DNA of 53,389 nt from Halomonas maura (lineage in GTDB: Bacteria > Pseudomonadota > Gammaproteobacteria > Pseudomonadales > Halomonadaceae). The notes below the pieces were generated by a model, which saw only the letters and a list, made by a program, of their open reading frames with translations, ran no database searches and was not told the DNA's origin. The stretch covers positions 1-53,389 of the forward strand of contig NZ_JAUFPQ010000019.1 of NCBI RefSeq assembly GCF_030409305.1. Reading direction: 5' to 3'. Of this stretch, positions 1 through 8,250 are shown piece by piece. Position 1 is the first letter of the stretch; each line of letters opens with the position of its first letter. A program made the translations under genes and the position numbers.

Positions 1-416
1 TGGCCCTTCCATTCGCCGCTGCGCACCGCCTCGGAGAAGCGCTGGATCTGCTCGCGGGTGCGCTGGATCTCGGGCATCGCGTCCTGGCCGTCGACCATCA
101 GCGGGCCCTCGCCGAGGTTGCGCAGGGCGGTGTGCAGCACCGGGCGGTTCTCGGTGACGTTGATGATGTCGCCGGAGAACATCTGGGCACGGCGCTGCAC
201 CAGGGCCGAGTGGTCGGCGAGCTCGAGGAGCTTGTCGAGCACGGCGTCGGAGATCAGGTGCTTGGAGTAGTCGAGGAAGAGCCCGCCGACGCGCAGGCTC
301 ATCCTGTCGAAGCGCGTCGGGTCGGCGGCGAAGTAGTCGTGGATGCGGTCGCCGGCGGTGTCGGCCTGCAGGCGCGTCAGCGCCTGCCAGGTGATGCTGC
401 GGGTGAGCTGGAACAT
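1..416 (-). CDS. pgi: Glucose-6-phosphate isomerase, N-terminal part (runs off the left edge)
   Basis: The minus-strand frame starting at 416 encodes 138 residues before the window ends. It reads like the Pgi N-terminus: TWQALTRLQ near the start, then a DPTRFDRMSLRVGG stretch, and MFSGDIINVTENRPVLHTALRN, which matches the family's (F/Y)xGExIN-T-E-RAVLH-ALR block. A GGAGGAG ribosome-binding site sits just upstream of the ATG. The enzyme interconverts glucose-6-phosphate and fructose-6-phosphate in the cytoplasm. Only 26 bp separate it from the fruA stop, with no terminator visible, so it is probably transcribed as the last gene of fruBKA-pgi. This makes sense if fructose carbon re-enters the Entner-Doudoroff route through glucose-6-phosphate. 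The family assignment is firm; the C-terminal two thirds are not in the window. Confidence 0.93.
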   Translation of the reverse strand, partial: MFQLTRSITWQALTRLQADTAGDRIHDYFAADPTRFDRMSLRVGGLFLDYSKHLISDAVLDKLLELADHSALVQRRAQMFSGDIINVTENRPVLHTALRNLGEGPLMVDGQDAMPEIQRTREQIQRFSEAVRSGEWKG

Positions 417-442
417 GGGATTCTCCTCCGGGAGCGGGTGGC

Positions 443-2197
443 TCAGGCGCTGGCCTCGACCGCGACCGGCTGGTCGCCGCGCTTGAGCGCGGCATAGCCC
501 AGGCCGGTGATCAGGGCGCCGGCGACGATGGCCGCCAGGTACCACACCACGGGGGTGATGGCGTTGGGGATCAGCAGCACGAAGATGCCGCCGTGGGGGG
601 CCATCAGCTTGGCGCCGACCAGCATGGACAGGGCCCCGGTCACGGCACCGCCGACCATGCTGGCCGGGATCACCCGCAGCGGGTCCTTGGCGGCGAAGGG
701 AATGGCCCCCTCGGTGATGAAGCAGCAGCCGAGCACCAGGGAGGCCTTGCCGGCCTCACGCTCGGGCTCGGAGAACTTCGCCTTGGCGACCAGGCTGGCG
801 ATGCCCATGCCGATGGCCGGCACCATGCCGGCGGCCATGATTGCCGCCATGGGGGCATAGGTCTCCGAGGCCAGCAGGCCGACGCCGAAGGTGTAGGCCG
901 CCTTGTTGACCGGCCCGCCGAGGTCGAAGCACATCATGGCGCCGAGCAGGATGCCCAGCAGCACCGCATTGGCGGAGCCCATGTTCTCGAGGAAGGTGGT
1001 CAGGGCGGAGAGCAGGGCGGCGACCGGCTCGCCGACGATGTAGATCATCGTGAGGCCGGTGACCAGGCTGGCCAGCAGCGGGATGATCAGGATTGGCTTG
1101 AGGGACTCGACGCTGGCCGGCAGCTTGACGTAGCGGGTCACCGCCTTGGCGGCGTAGCCGGCCAGGAAGCCGGCGAGGATCCCGCCGATGAAGCCGGCGC
1201 CGATGTTCGAGGCCAGCATGCCGCCGATCATCCCCGGGGCGATGCCCGGCCGGTCGGCGATGGAGTAGGCGATGTAGCCGGCCAGCACCGGGATCATCAG
1301 GGCGAAGGCGGTGCCGCCGCCGATCTCCATCAGCGCCGCGGCCAGCGTCCCCTCCTCCTTGAAGGCCTCGATGCCGAACACGAAGGACAGCGCGATCAGC
1401 AGGCCCCCGGCGACCACCATGGGCAGCATGAAGGACACCCCGGTCAGCAGGTGCTTGTAGACGCCCTTCTCCTTGACGCTCTTCTTGCGCTCGCCCGCTG
1501 CGCTCCCGGCGCCGGCGGCATCCTCCACCTCGGCCTCGGCCAGTGCCGCCTCGATGGTCGGGCGCGGCTTCTTGAGCGCGTTGCCGGTGGAGGTGCGGTA
1601 GACCCGCTTGCCGGCGAAGCGAGTGGGGTCGACCTCGATGTCGCAGGCCAGGATCACCACGTCGGCAGCGCGGATCTCGTCGTCGCCGAGCTGGTCCTGG
1701 GCGCCCACCGAGCCCTGGGTCTCCACGCGGATCGCATGACCCAGGGCCCTGCCGGCCTCGGCCAGCGCCTCGGCGGCCATAAAGGTGTGCGCCACTCCGG
1801 TCGGGCAGGCGGTGACGGCGACGATGCGGCGGCCGTCGCCGGCGCTGGCGCTGGCCGGGGCGGCGGCCGGCGCCTCGGCCTGGGGCTCGTAGGGCCGGGC
1901 CTCGCGCTCGGCGCGTTCGAGGAAGGCCCGGGGGTCGGGCAGGGCCTGGTCGATGGGCGCCCGGTAGAGCCGCTTGCCCGCGAAGCGCTGTGGCGCGGGC
2001 ACCTGGTCGGCGGCGACCACCACCAGGTCGGCGGCGGCGATGGCCTCGGCATCGGCCGGCTGGACGGGCTCGAGCTCGCCGTGCATTTCCACGTGGGTCT
2101 GCCAGCCGAGGCGGCCGGCGGCCTGCTCGAGGCGCCGGGCGGCGAGGAAGGTGGTGGCCATGCCGCTGGGGCAGGCGGTGATGATGATGGCGTTCAT
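443..2197 (-). CDS. fruA: PTS fructose transporter subunit EIIBC
   Basis: This 584-residue membrane permease takes up fructose and releases it inside as fructose-1-phosphate. Two EIIB-type domains come first: residues 1-100 with TACPSGMATT (Cys9), and about 124-230 with TACPTGVAHT (Cys131, the likely phosphocysteine). A charged linker leads to an EIIC domain from about residue 255 with many hydrophobic segments, starting YKHLLTGVSFMLPMV. This EIIB'-EIIB-EIIC order and length match enteric FruA. The start at 2197 was chosen because the protein then begins at the EIIB fold and the ATG overlaps the fruK stop by 4 bp (ATGA), which suggests translational coupling. The open frame continues upstream without a stop, but only as a shadow of fruK. 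Confidence 0.95.
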   Translation of the reverse strand: MNAIIITACPSGMATTFLAARRLEQAAGRLGWQTHVEMHGELEPVQPADAEAIAAADLVVVAADQVPAPQRFAGKRLYRAPIDQALPDPRAFLERAEREARPYEPQAEAPAAAPASASAGDGRRIVAVTACPTGVAHTFMAAEALAEAGRALGHAIRVETQGSVGAQDQLGDDEIRAADVVILACDIEVDPTRFAGKRVYRTSTGNALKKPRPTIEAALAEAEVEDAAGAGSAAGERKKSVKEKGVYKHLLTGVSFMLPMVVAGGLLIALSFVFGIEAFKEEGTLAAALMEIGGGTAFALMIPVLAGYIAYSIADRPGIAPGMIGGMLASNIGAGFIGGILAGFLAGYAAKAVTRYVKLPASVESLKPILIIPLLASLVTGLTMIYIVGEPVAALLSALTTFLENMGSANAVLLGILLGAMMCFDLGGPVNKAAYTFGVGLLASETYAPMAAIMAAGMVPAIGMGIASLVAKAKFSEPEREAGKASLVLGCCFITEGAIPFAAKDPLRVIPASMVGGAVTGALSMLVGAKLMAPHGGIFVLLIPNAITPVVWYLAAIVAGALITGLGYAALKRGDQPVAVEASA

Positions 2198-3168
2198 GCG
2201 AGCTCTCCCCCTGCGTCGAGGCCGTCGAGGCGGCGGACGCGGGTCTGTTGTTGGAGTTGCGGGAAATCCGTGGCGCGGGCGTCGCCCACGCCGACATGAC
2301 GGACGGACTCGGCGGACAGCGCGGTGGCCAGCCGCAGCACCGGCTCGGGGGCCTGGCCCTCGAGCACGCCGTGCAGCATGGCGGCCACCAGGGTGTCGCC
2401 GGCGCCCACCGTGCTGGCCACCGCCAGGCGCGGGGGCAGGGCCTGCCAGGCGCCGCGGCGGCTGATCCACAGCACCCCGTCCGGGCCGGCGGAGATCAGC
2501 GCCTCCTCGATCCCGGCGGCGTGCAGCCGACGGGCGGCCTCGAGGCGTGCCGCCTCGCTGGTCAGGTCGCGGCCGGCCCAGGCCGCCAGCTCGTGCTCGT
2601 TGGGCTTGACCGCGGTGGGGCCGGCGGCGATGGCGGCCGCGAGGGCCTCGCCGCTGGTGTCGACCCACACCGGCAGGTCGGCGGCGCGCAGCCGGCTGAC
2701 CAGCTCGGCCAGGTCCGTGGGGCTGACCCCCGGCGGCAGGCTGCCGGCCACCACCACGGCCGCGGGGCGGCGCCGGGGATCGGCGGCCAGGGCCTCGAGC
2801 CAGCCGAGCAGGCGTTGCCAGGCCTCGGCGTCGATGGCGACCCCGGGACCGTTGATGTCGGTGACCCGGCCGTCGGCCTCGGCGAGCTTGGCGTTGATGC
2901 GGGTCTCCCCGGGTACCCGCAGGAAGGCGTCCTCCACGCCCAGCGCCTCGAAGGCGCGCAGGAAGGGGCCGTCGTTGTCGGCGCCGAGGAAGCCCGAGAC
3001 GCACACCTCGTGGCCGAGCGCGACCAGCACCCGGGCCACGTTGACCCCCTTGCCGGCGGCGGTCAGGTGGGTCTCCCGGGTGCGGTTGACCTCGCCGGGC
3101 ACCAGCCGCGCCAGCGCCACCGAGAGGTCCAGGGCCGGGTTCAGGGTTAGGGTCAGCAGGCGGGCCAT
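2194..3168 (-). CDS. fruK: 1-phosphofructokinase
   Basis: This 324-residue PfkB/ribokinase-family kinase phosphorylates fructose-1-phosphate to fructose-1,6-bisphosphate in the cytoplasm. TLNPALDLSV at residues 8-17 is typical of FruK/LacC-type kinases. AAGKGVNVARVL at 37-48 is the first PfkB signature, and STVGAGDTLVAAML at 252-265 holds the anion hole and the catalytic base Asp258. It lies between fruB and fruA: the fruB stop overlaps its start by one base (TGATG) and its stop overlaps the fruA start. The position in a complete fru operon favours fruK over tagatose-6-phosphate kinase. Confidence 0.95.
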   Translation of the reverse strand: MARLLTLTLNPALDLSVALARLVPGEVNRTRETHLTAAGKGVNVARVLVALGHEVCVSGFLGADNDGPFLRAFEALGVEDAFLRVPGETRINAKLAEADGRVTDINGPGVAIDAEAWQRLLGWLEALAADPRRRPAAVVVAGSLPPGVSPTDLAELVSRLRAADLPVWVDTSGEALAAAIAAGPTAVKPNEHELAAWAGRDLTSEAARLEAARRLHAAGIEEALISAGPDGVLWISRRGAWQALPPRLAVASTVGAGDTLVAAMLHGVLEGQAPEPVLRLATALSAESVRHVGVGDARATDFPQLQQQTRVRRLDGLDAGGELA

Positions 3169-6032
3169 CAGCGCGCCTCCAGGGCGTCGCGGGCCGCCTC
3201 GCTGGTGGCCTGGGCCAGGGCGAGTTCGGCCTGGGCCCGGGCCTCGTCGAGGTCGAACTCGCGCAGGCGGGCCTTGACCAGCGGCACCTGGCGGGCGCTG
3301 ACCGACAGCTCGTCGACGCCGAGGCCGACCAGCACCGGCACGGCGGTGGCGTCACTGGCCAGCTCGCCGCACACCCCGACCCACTTGCCCCGGGCATGGG
3401 CGGCGGCCACGGTCATCTCGATCAGCCGCAGCACCGCCGGATGCAGGCCGTCGGCCTGGGCGGAGAGCACGGGGTGGTCGCGGTCGATGGCCAGGGTGTA
3501 CTGGGTCAGGTCGTTGGTGCCCACCGAGAAGAAGTCGACCTCGGCGGCCAGGCTGGGGGCCAGCAGGGCGCAGGAGGGCACCTCGATCATCACCCCCAGC
3601 TGCAGGTCGGTGGTGCGCTCGCCCTCGGGAATCTCCTCCAGCAGGCGGTCGACCATGGCGCGCACGGTGCGGAACTCGGCGACGTCCTTGACCATCGGCA
3701 GCATGATGCGCAGCGGCTGGCCGACGGCGGCCATCAGCAGCGCCTTCAGCTGGGTCTCCAGCACCTCGGGGCGGGTCAGCGCCAGGCGGATGCCGCGCAG
3801 GCCGAGGAAGGGGTTGTCCTCCTGGGGGACCGGCCAGTAGGGCAGCGGCTTGTCGCCCCCCACATCGAGGGTGCGGGCCACCAGCGGGCGGCCGTCCAGG
3901 GCGTCGAGGGCCTCGCGGTACTCGGCGATCTGGGTCTCCAGGTCCGGGACCTGGGCATGGGCCATGAACAGGAACTCGGTGCGCAGCAGGCCGATGCCCT
4001 CGGCGCCGCGTTCCACGGCATCGGCGGCATGGGCGGTGTTGCCCAGGTTGGCGGCCACCTCGACCCGGTGCCCGCAGCGGGTGCGCGCCTCGGCGAAGCG
4101 GGCCTCCCAGGCCTCGGCCTCGCGGCGCCGCCGGTCGGCCAGGCGCTGCTCGGCGGCGCGGCGGCGCTCGTCGCCGGGGGCGGGGGTGACGCGACCGCGC
4201 TCGCCGTCGAGGATCAGCTCGGTGCCGTTGTCCAGGGTCAGCACCCGGGGGCCGGCTCCCACCACGGCGGGGATGCCCAGCGCCCGGGCGAGGATGGCGC
4301 TATGGGCGGTGGCCCCGCCGCGGGCGGTGAGCAGGCCGCGCACCCGGCTGGTATCGAGGCGGGCCACGTCGGAGGGGCCGATGTCATCGGTCACCAGGAT
4401 ATAGGGATGGTCCGGCGGCTCGGGCAACGCGACCCGGCAGAGGATGCCCAGCACCCGCCGGCCGACATCGCGCAGGTCGGCGGCACGCTCGGCGAGCAGG
4501 CGGTCGGCGAGCCTCTCCTGGGCGCGGGCCGCGGTGTCGATGCCCTCCCACCAGGCGGCCTCGGCGGAGGCGCCCTCGGCGATGCCCTCCCGGGCGGCCT
4601 GGTGCAGTTCCGGGTCGCCGAGCATCTCCTCGTGCATGGAGAGGATCTGGGCCACCTCGCCGCCGCGGGCCTGCTGGACCAGCGCCTCGAGCTGCTCCTG
4701 GCCCTCGCGGATCGCCGCGTCGAGGCGGCGGTTCTCGGCGGCGGGATCGGCGGCGCGGGCCGGGTAGTCGAAGTGCGGCGTGGTCAGCACGAAGGCCGGG
4801 GCGATGGCCAGGCCCGGCGAGGCCGCCACCGCGGCATGGGCCTGGTCGGCCGGCAGCGGCTCCGGCGCCGGCGCGTCCTCGTCCGGCGTGACGGCCTCGC
4901 GGCTCGCGTCGAAGGGCATGACCTGCTCGCCGAGGCCGCCTTCCACGGCCCGACAGAGCGCCTCCAGGGCGGCGTCGGCCCCCTCGCCCTCGGCGGAGAA
5001 GGCCAGCTGCTGGCCGCGCCGGGCGCCGAGGTTGATGACCTTGGTCAGGCTGGTCGCGGAGACGGCCTCGCCACCGCCCTCGGCCAGGCGCACGCGGATC
5101 GCGATGCCCTGGGCGCGGGCCTCCTGGACCAGCTGCTTGGCCGGGCGGGCATGCAGGCCGTGGGCGTTGAGGACCCGGGCGAGGCGGCTGCTGGCACTGG
5201 CGGACTCGCCGGCGAGGCGGGCCAGCAGGGTGGCGGCATCGGCCTCGCGCACATCGCCGCCCGCCTCGCTGTCGAGCAGGGCGAGGATCCGCTCCAGCAG
5301 GCCGCGATGGGCCTCGCCCTGGGCGGCCAGGCAGAACACCCCGGCGACCTCGCCCGCGTCCGTTGCCAGGGCCGTGGCCGGGGTGGCCAGCGACAGCGCC
5401 GGCACCTCGACGCCGCGGTCGCTGGCCGCCAGCCACAGGCCCTGGCCGAGGGGGCGCGGCGAGGTCTGGGCCAGGGCGGCCACGAACTCGCTGGTCACGC
5501 AGCCGGCCTGGCGCAGCCGGGCGGCCCCGGCCAGGGCCAGTTCCTGGTGGTCGCGGGCGGGGAAGCCCAGGCAGAGGGTCTCGGCGTCGAGGCGCGCCTC
5601 GACCACCGCCTTGGACAGCAGGCCGGCGACCTCGGCCGGGGTGTCGGCCTCGGCCAGGCGCTCGGCCATGCCCGCCTTGTCGAGCACGTGGGTCAACTGG
5701 CGCAGGATATCCAGGTGCTCGTCGCTCTGGGCGGCGATCGTCACCAGCACGTGGACCCGGTTGCCGTCGTGCCACTCGAGCCCGGCGGGGAACTGCAGCA
5801 CCCGGACGCCGGTGGCGCGGACATGGCTGCGGCTCTCCGCGGTGCCGTGGGGGATGGCGATGGCGTTGCCGAGGAAGGTCGAGGACTGGGCCTCGCGGTC
5901 ATACAGGCCATCCCGATAGGCGGGGGCCACCAGCCCCGCCGCGTGCAGTGATTCGGCGGCCTGGTCCAGCGCGGCGCGCCAGTTCTCTGCCTGGCAGCCG
6001 AGCAGGACGTCGTCCTGGCTGAGCGTCAACAT
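3168..6032 (-). CDS. fruB: Multiphosphoryl transfer protein, EIIA(Fru)-HPr-Enzyme I fusion
   Basis: This 954-residue cytoplasmic protein carries the whole phosphoryl relay from phosphoenolpyruvate to FruA. Residues 1-145 are an EIIA-fructose domain with the phospho-acceptor His62 in AIAIPHGTAE. Residues 146-280 are a linker. An HPr domain starts near 282, with the active-site His294 in HGLHARPAK. From about 400 the protein is Enzyme I: SPGLAIAP at its start, the phosphohistidine His577 in GGATAHSAI, the PEP-binding IEVPS block, and the WVGVCGE cysteine motif near the C-terminus. The domain order matches Pseudomonas-type FruB, so this operon needs no separate ptsHI. The start at 6032 has a GGAG site about 9 nt upstream; an upstream in-frame ATG at 6071 would add 13 residues outside the EIIA fold. 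Confidence 0.95.
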   Translation of the reverse strand: MLTLSQDDVLLGCQAENWRAALDQAAESLHAAGLVAPAYRDGLYDREAQSSTFLGNAIAIPHGTAESRSHVRATGVRVLQFPAGLEWHDGNRVHVLVTIAAQSDEHLDILRQLTHVLDKAGMAERLAEADTPAEVAGLLSKAVVEARLDAETLCLGFPARDHQELALAGAARLRQAGCVTSEFVAALAQTSPRPLGQGLWLAASDRGVEVPALSLATPATALATDAGEVAGVFCLAAQGEAHRGLLERILALLDSEAGGDVREADAATLLARLAGESASASSRLARVLNAHGLHARPAKQLVQEARAQGIAIRVRLAEGGGEAVSATSLTKVINLGARRGQQLAFSAEGEGADAALEALCRAVEGGLGEQVMPFDASREAVTPDEDAPAPEPLPADQAHAAVAASPGLAIAPAFVLTTPHFDYPARAADPAAENRRLDAAIREGQEQLEALVQQARGGEVAQILSMHEEMLGDPELHQAAREGIAEGASAEAAWWEGIDTAARAQERLADRLLAERAADLRDVGRRVLGILCRVALPEPPDHPYILVTDDIGPSDVARLDTSRVRGLLTARGGATAHSAILARALGIPAVVGAGPRVLTLDNGTELILDGERGRVTPAPGDERRRAAEQRLADRRRREAEAWEARFAEARTRCGHRVEVAANLGNTAHAADAVERGAEGIGLLRTEFLFMAHAQVPDLETQIAEYREALDALDGRPLVARTLDVGGDKPLPYWPVPQEDNPFLGLRGIRLALTRPEVLETQLKALLMAAVGQPLRIMLPMVKDVAEFRTVRAMVDRLLEEIPEGERTTDLQLGVMIEVPSCALLAPSLAAEVDFFSVGTNDLTQYTLAIDRDHPVLSAQADGLHPAVLRLIEMTVAAAHARGKWVGVCGELASDATAVPVLVGLGVDELSVSARQVPLVKARLREFDLDEARAQAELALAQATSEAARDALEAR

Positions 6033-6124
6033 GGGCGTCTCCGGTTCGTCGAGGGTGCGACGCCGGGGCAATCCTGGGCCCGAGGGGCGTGGCAGTCGCG
6101 TTTCACTCTAGTCGATCGTCCTTT

Positions 6125-6140
6125 GGTGAATCGTGTCACC
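6125..6140. promoter_or_regulatory. Cra/FruR-like operator 1
   Basis: GGTGAATCGTGTCACC is an imperfect palindrome close to the Cra consensus (TGAATCGNTTCA type). It lies about 93 bp upstream of the fruB start, between fruB and cra. The role is inferred from the motif and from the adjacent cra gene. Confidence 0.6.
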
Positions 6141-6155
6141 TGTGCTTAACTGAAT

Positions 6156-6171
6156 GCTGGATCGATTCATC
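6156..6171. promoter_or_regulatory. Cra/FruR-like operator 2
   Basis: GCTGGATCGATTCATC matches the Cra consensus half-sites (TGRATCGATTCA). Its centre is 31 bp, about three helical turns, from operator 1, so two repressors could bind on one face of the DNA. Together the sites could repress fruBKA-pgi until fructose-1-phosphate appears, and could autoregulate cra. Confidence 0.65.
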
Positions 6172-6264
6172 TTGCTTGGCAAGGTCGATCGTCTACGACT
6201 TTGGCAGGGGGCAGGCGGGCGGCGGTCCGGCGTAGAATCCCCCCATCATCGCAAGGGGTAGACC

Positions 6265-7248
6265 ATGACACTCGCCGAAATCGCTCGTCTGGCCGGCGTC
6301 TCGCGGACCACCGCCAGTTATGTCATCAACGGCAAGGCCGGGGAACGGCGCATCAGCCGGGAAACGGTCGACAGGGTCATGGCGGTGGTGCGCCAGCACC
6401 GCTACCGGGTCGATCCCCAGGCGGCGGCGCTGCGGCGTGGCTCCAGCCGCACCCTGGGCCTGATCATTCCCGACCTGGAGAACGCCACCTATGCGCGGCT
6501 GGCCAAGCTCATGGAGCGCGGCGCCCGGGAGCAGGGCTACCAGCTGTTGATCGCGGGCTCCGACGATCGTCCCGAGGCCGAGCGCGACCTGGCCCTGGCG
6601 CTGCGGGCCCAGCGCTGCGAGGTGCTGATCACCGCCAGTTGCCTGTCGATGGAGGATCCCTTCTACGCCGAACTGCAGGCCGAGGGGCTGCCGGTGGTGG
6701 CCGTCGACCGGGGCTTCGACCCGCGGCGCTTCGCCAGCGTGGTCAGCAACGATGCCGAGGCCGCCGGCCAGTTGACCCGCTCGGTACTGGACGCCTCGGT
6801 GTCGCGCATCGCCTGGCTGGATGCGGTGCCCAGGCTGTCGATCAGCCAGGAGCGCCGCGCCGGCTTCCAGCAGGCCCTCGACGGCCGCGAGCGGGAGGCG
6901 ATCATGCTCGGCGGGGAGCGCTACGACCGTGCCGAGGGCGCACGGTTGATGCGCACGCTGCTCGACGAGCACGGTGCGCCGGACGCCCTGGTCACGGCCT
7001 CCTACTCGCTGCTGGACGGGGTGCTGGACACCCTGCTGGAGGCCGGGGGGCTGCCGCCCGGGTTGCGCCTGGCCACCTTCGGCGACAGCCGGCTGCTCGA
7101 CTTCCTGCCGCTGCCGGTCAACTCGGCGGTGCAGGATCACCTGCGCATCGCGGCGGCGACCCTGAGCTGTGCCCTGGCGGCCTCGCGAGGCGAGTATCAC
7201 GCGGGGCGCGAGATCATCCCGCGGCTGATGAGGTGGCGCTCGGCCTGA
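6265..7248 (+). CDS. cra: Catabolite repressor/activator, fructose repressor of the LacI family
   Basis: This 327-residue DNA-binding protein starts with MTLAEIARLAGVSRTTASYV, nearly the same as the helix-turn-helix of E. coli Cra, followed by a VINGKAG hinge-side segment. Residues from about 60 onward form the periplasmic-binding-protein-like effector domain (TLGLIIPDLENATYARL, GYQLLIAGSDD). Length and sequence fit Cra, whose effector is fructose-1-phosphate. It is divergent from fruB, and two candidate operators lie in the 232-bp gap, so it most likely represses the fru operon and possibly itself. An AAGGGG site precedes the ATG. A TAGAAT hexamer at 6233-6238 is a plausible -10 element. Only 10 bp separate its stop from the convergent fructokinase. 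Confidence 0.93.
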   Translation: MTLAEIARLAGVSRTTASYVINGKAGERRISRETVDRVMAVVRQHRYRVDPQAAALRRGSSRTLGLIIPDLENATYARLAKLMERGAREQGYQLLIAGSDDRPEAERDLALALRAQRCEVLITASCLSMEDPFYAELQAEGLPVVAVDRGFDPRRFASVVSNDAEAAGQLTRSVLDASVSRIAWLDAVPRLSISQERRAGFQQALDGREREAIMLGGERYDRAEGARLMRTLLDEHGAPDALVTASYSLLDGVLDTLLEAGGLPPGLRLATFGDSRLLDFLPLPVNSAVQDHLRIAAATLSCALAASRGEYHAGREIIPRLMRWRSA

Positions 7249-7258
7249 GCGCCCTCGT

Positions 7259-8209
7259 TCAGGCGGTCAGGTCGGTCCGGGTCGGCAGGGCGACGTAGCT
7301 GCCCGGGCGGGTGACGGCGTGGGCGCCGCAGCGGCAGGCGAAGGCCAGGGCCGCCTCGAGGCGCTCGGTGTCGCGGTGCCAGTCCTCCTGGAGCCCGGCC
7401 TCCGCCAGGCTGGCCAGCAGGCCGCCGATGAAGGCGTCCCCTCCCGCCGTGGTGTCCACCGCGTCGACCGCCGGTGGGGTGACCGCCAGCGACATGCTCA
7501 CCCCCTCGGCACGCACCGTGCCGCCGCCGTCGGTGATCACCGCCAGCTTGACCCCGGCCGCCAGGCGTTCGGCCAGCCAGTTCGCCTCGGGGTGGTCGCC
7601 GCGCAGGAAGTCGAGCTCCTCCCGGGACAGCTTGAGCAGGTCGGCGGCGTCGAGCAGCCGGGTCACCAGGGCGATGTCCACCTGGTGGTCGGGCCAGAGG
7701 TTGTGGCGCAGGTTGGCATCGACGCTGACCAGGCAGCCGGCCCGGGCGGCCATTTCCGCCATGGCCAGGGTGGTCTCGGCGATGGCCGGCTCGGTGAGGC
7801 TGTTGCTGCACAGGTGGAGGATGGCCGGCTCGGCGAAGATCCCCGCCGGCAGGTGCTCGAGCCGGTAGAGCAGGTCGGCGGCGGGCGGCCGGTAGAAGTC
7901 GAAGGTCCGCTCGCCCTGGGCATCCCGCGAGACGAAGGCCAGTGCGGTGCGCGCCTCGCGGGTCCGCGCGACCCCGGAGAGGTCGACCCCATGGCCGGCG
8001 AGCTCGCCGGCGATGAAGTCGCCGAAGTGATCCTCGCCGAGCATGCCCAGGAAGCGGCTGGGCACCCCCAGGCGGGCACAGGCCACGGCCACGTTGGCGG
8101 GCGCCCCGCCGGCATAGGGGGTGAAGGTCTCCGGTCCGTCCCGGGTCTCCCCGAGGCGGCTGGACAGCATGTCGACGAGGGCCTCGCCGAAGGCGATCAC
8201 CGGGGTCAT
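7259..8209 (-). CDS. Fructokinase-type PfkB carbohydrate kinase
   Basis: This 316-residue cytoplasmic sugar kinase has both PfkB signatures: GGAPANVAVACARLG at residues 34-48 and DTTAGGDAFIGGLL at 252-265, with the catalytic Asp258. The GGAPAN signature and the N-terminal GEALVDML are typical of fructokinases that make fructose-6-phosphate. The second motif reads AGGD rather than the commoner GAGD, a variant compatible with activity because the aspartate is kept. It is the last gene of a minus-strand unit after the mutarotase and an aldo/keto reductase, with 41 bp to the preceding stop. Free intracellular fructose, for example from sucrose cleavage or mannitol oxidation, would be its substrate. 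Substrate specificity within the family is not settled by sequence alone. Confidence 0.85.
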   Translation of the reverse strand: MTPVIAFGEALVDMLSSRLGETRDGPETFTPYAGGAPANVAVACARLGVPSRFLGMLGEDHFGDFIAGELAGHGVDLSGVARTREARTALAFVSRDAQGERTFDFYRPPAADLLYRLEHLPAGIFAEPAILHLCSNSLTEPAIAETTLAMAEMAARAGCLVSVDANLRHNLWPDHQVDIALVTRLLDAADLLKLSREELDFLRGDHPEANWLAERLAAGVKLAVITDGGGTVRAEGVSMSLAVTPPAVDAVDTTAGGDAFIGGLLASLAEAGLQEDWHRDTERLEAALAFACRCGAHAVTRPGSYVALPTRTDLTA

Positions 8210-8250
8210 GGGTGTCTCCTGATCGAGTGGTGGTTTAGGGGGCATGGGGC

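Noticed and set aside
593..5951. Long plus-strand open frames (593-2299, 2248-3150, 3396-5951) across the fru operon
   Set aside because: They are antisense shadows of fruA, fruK and fruB, with Gly/Gln/His-rich composition and no motifs or ribosome-binding sites.
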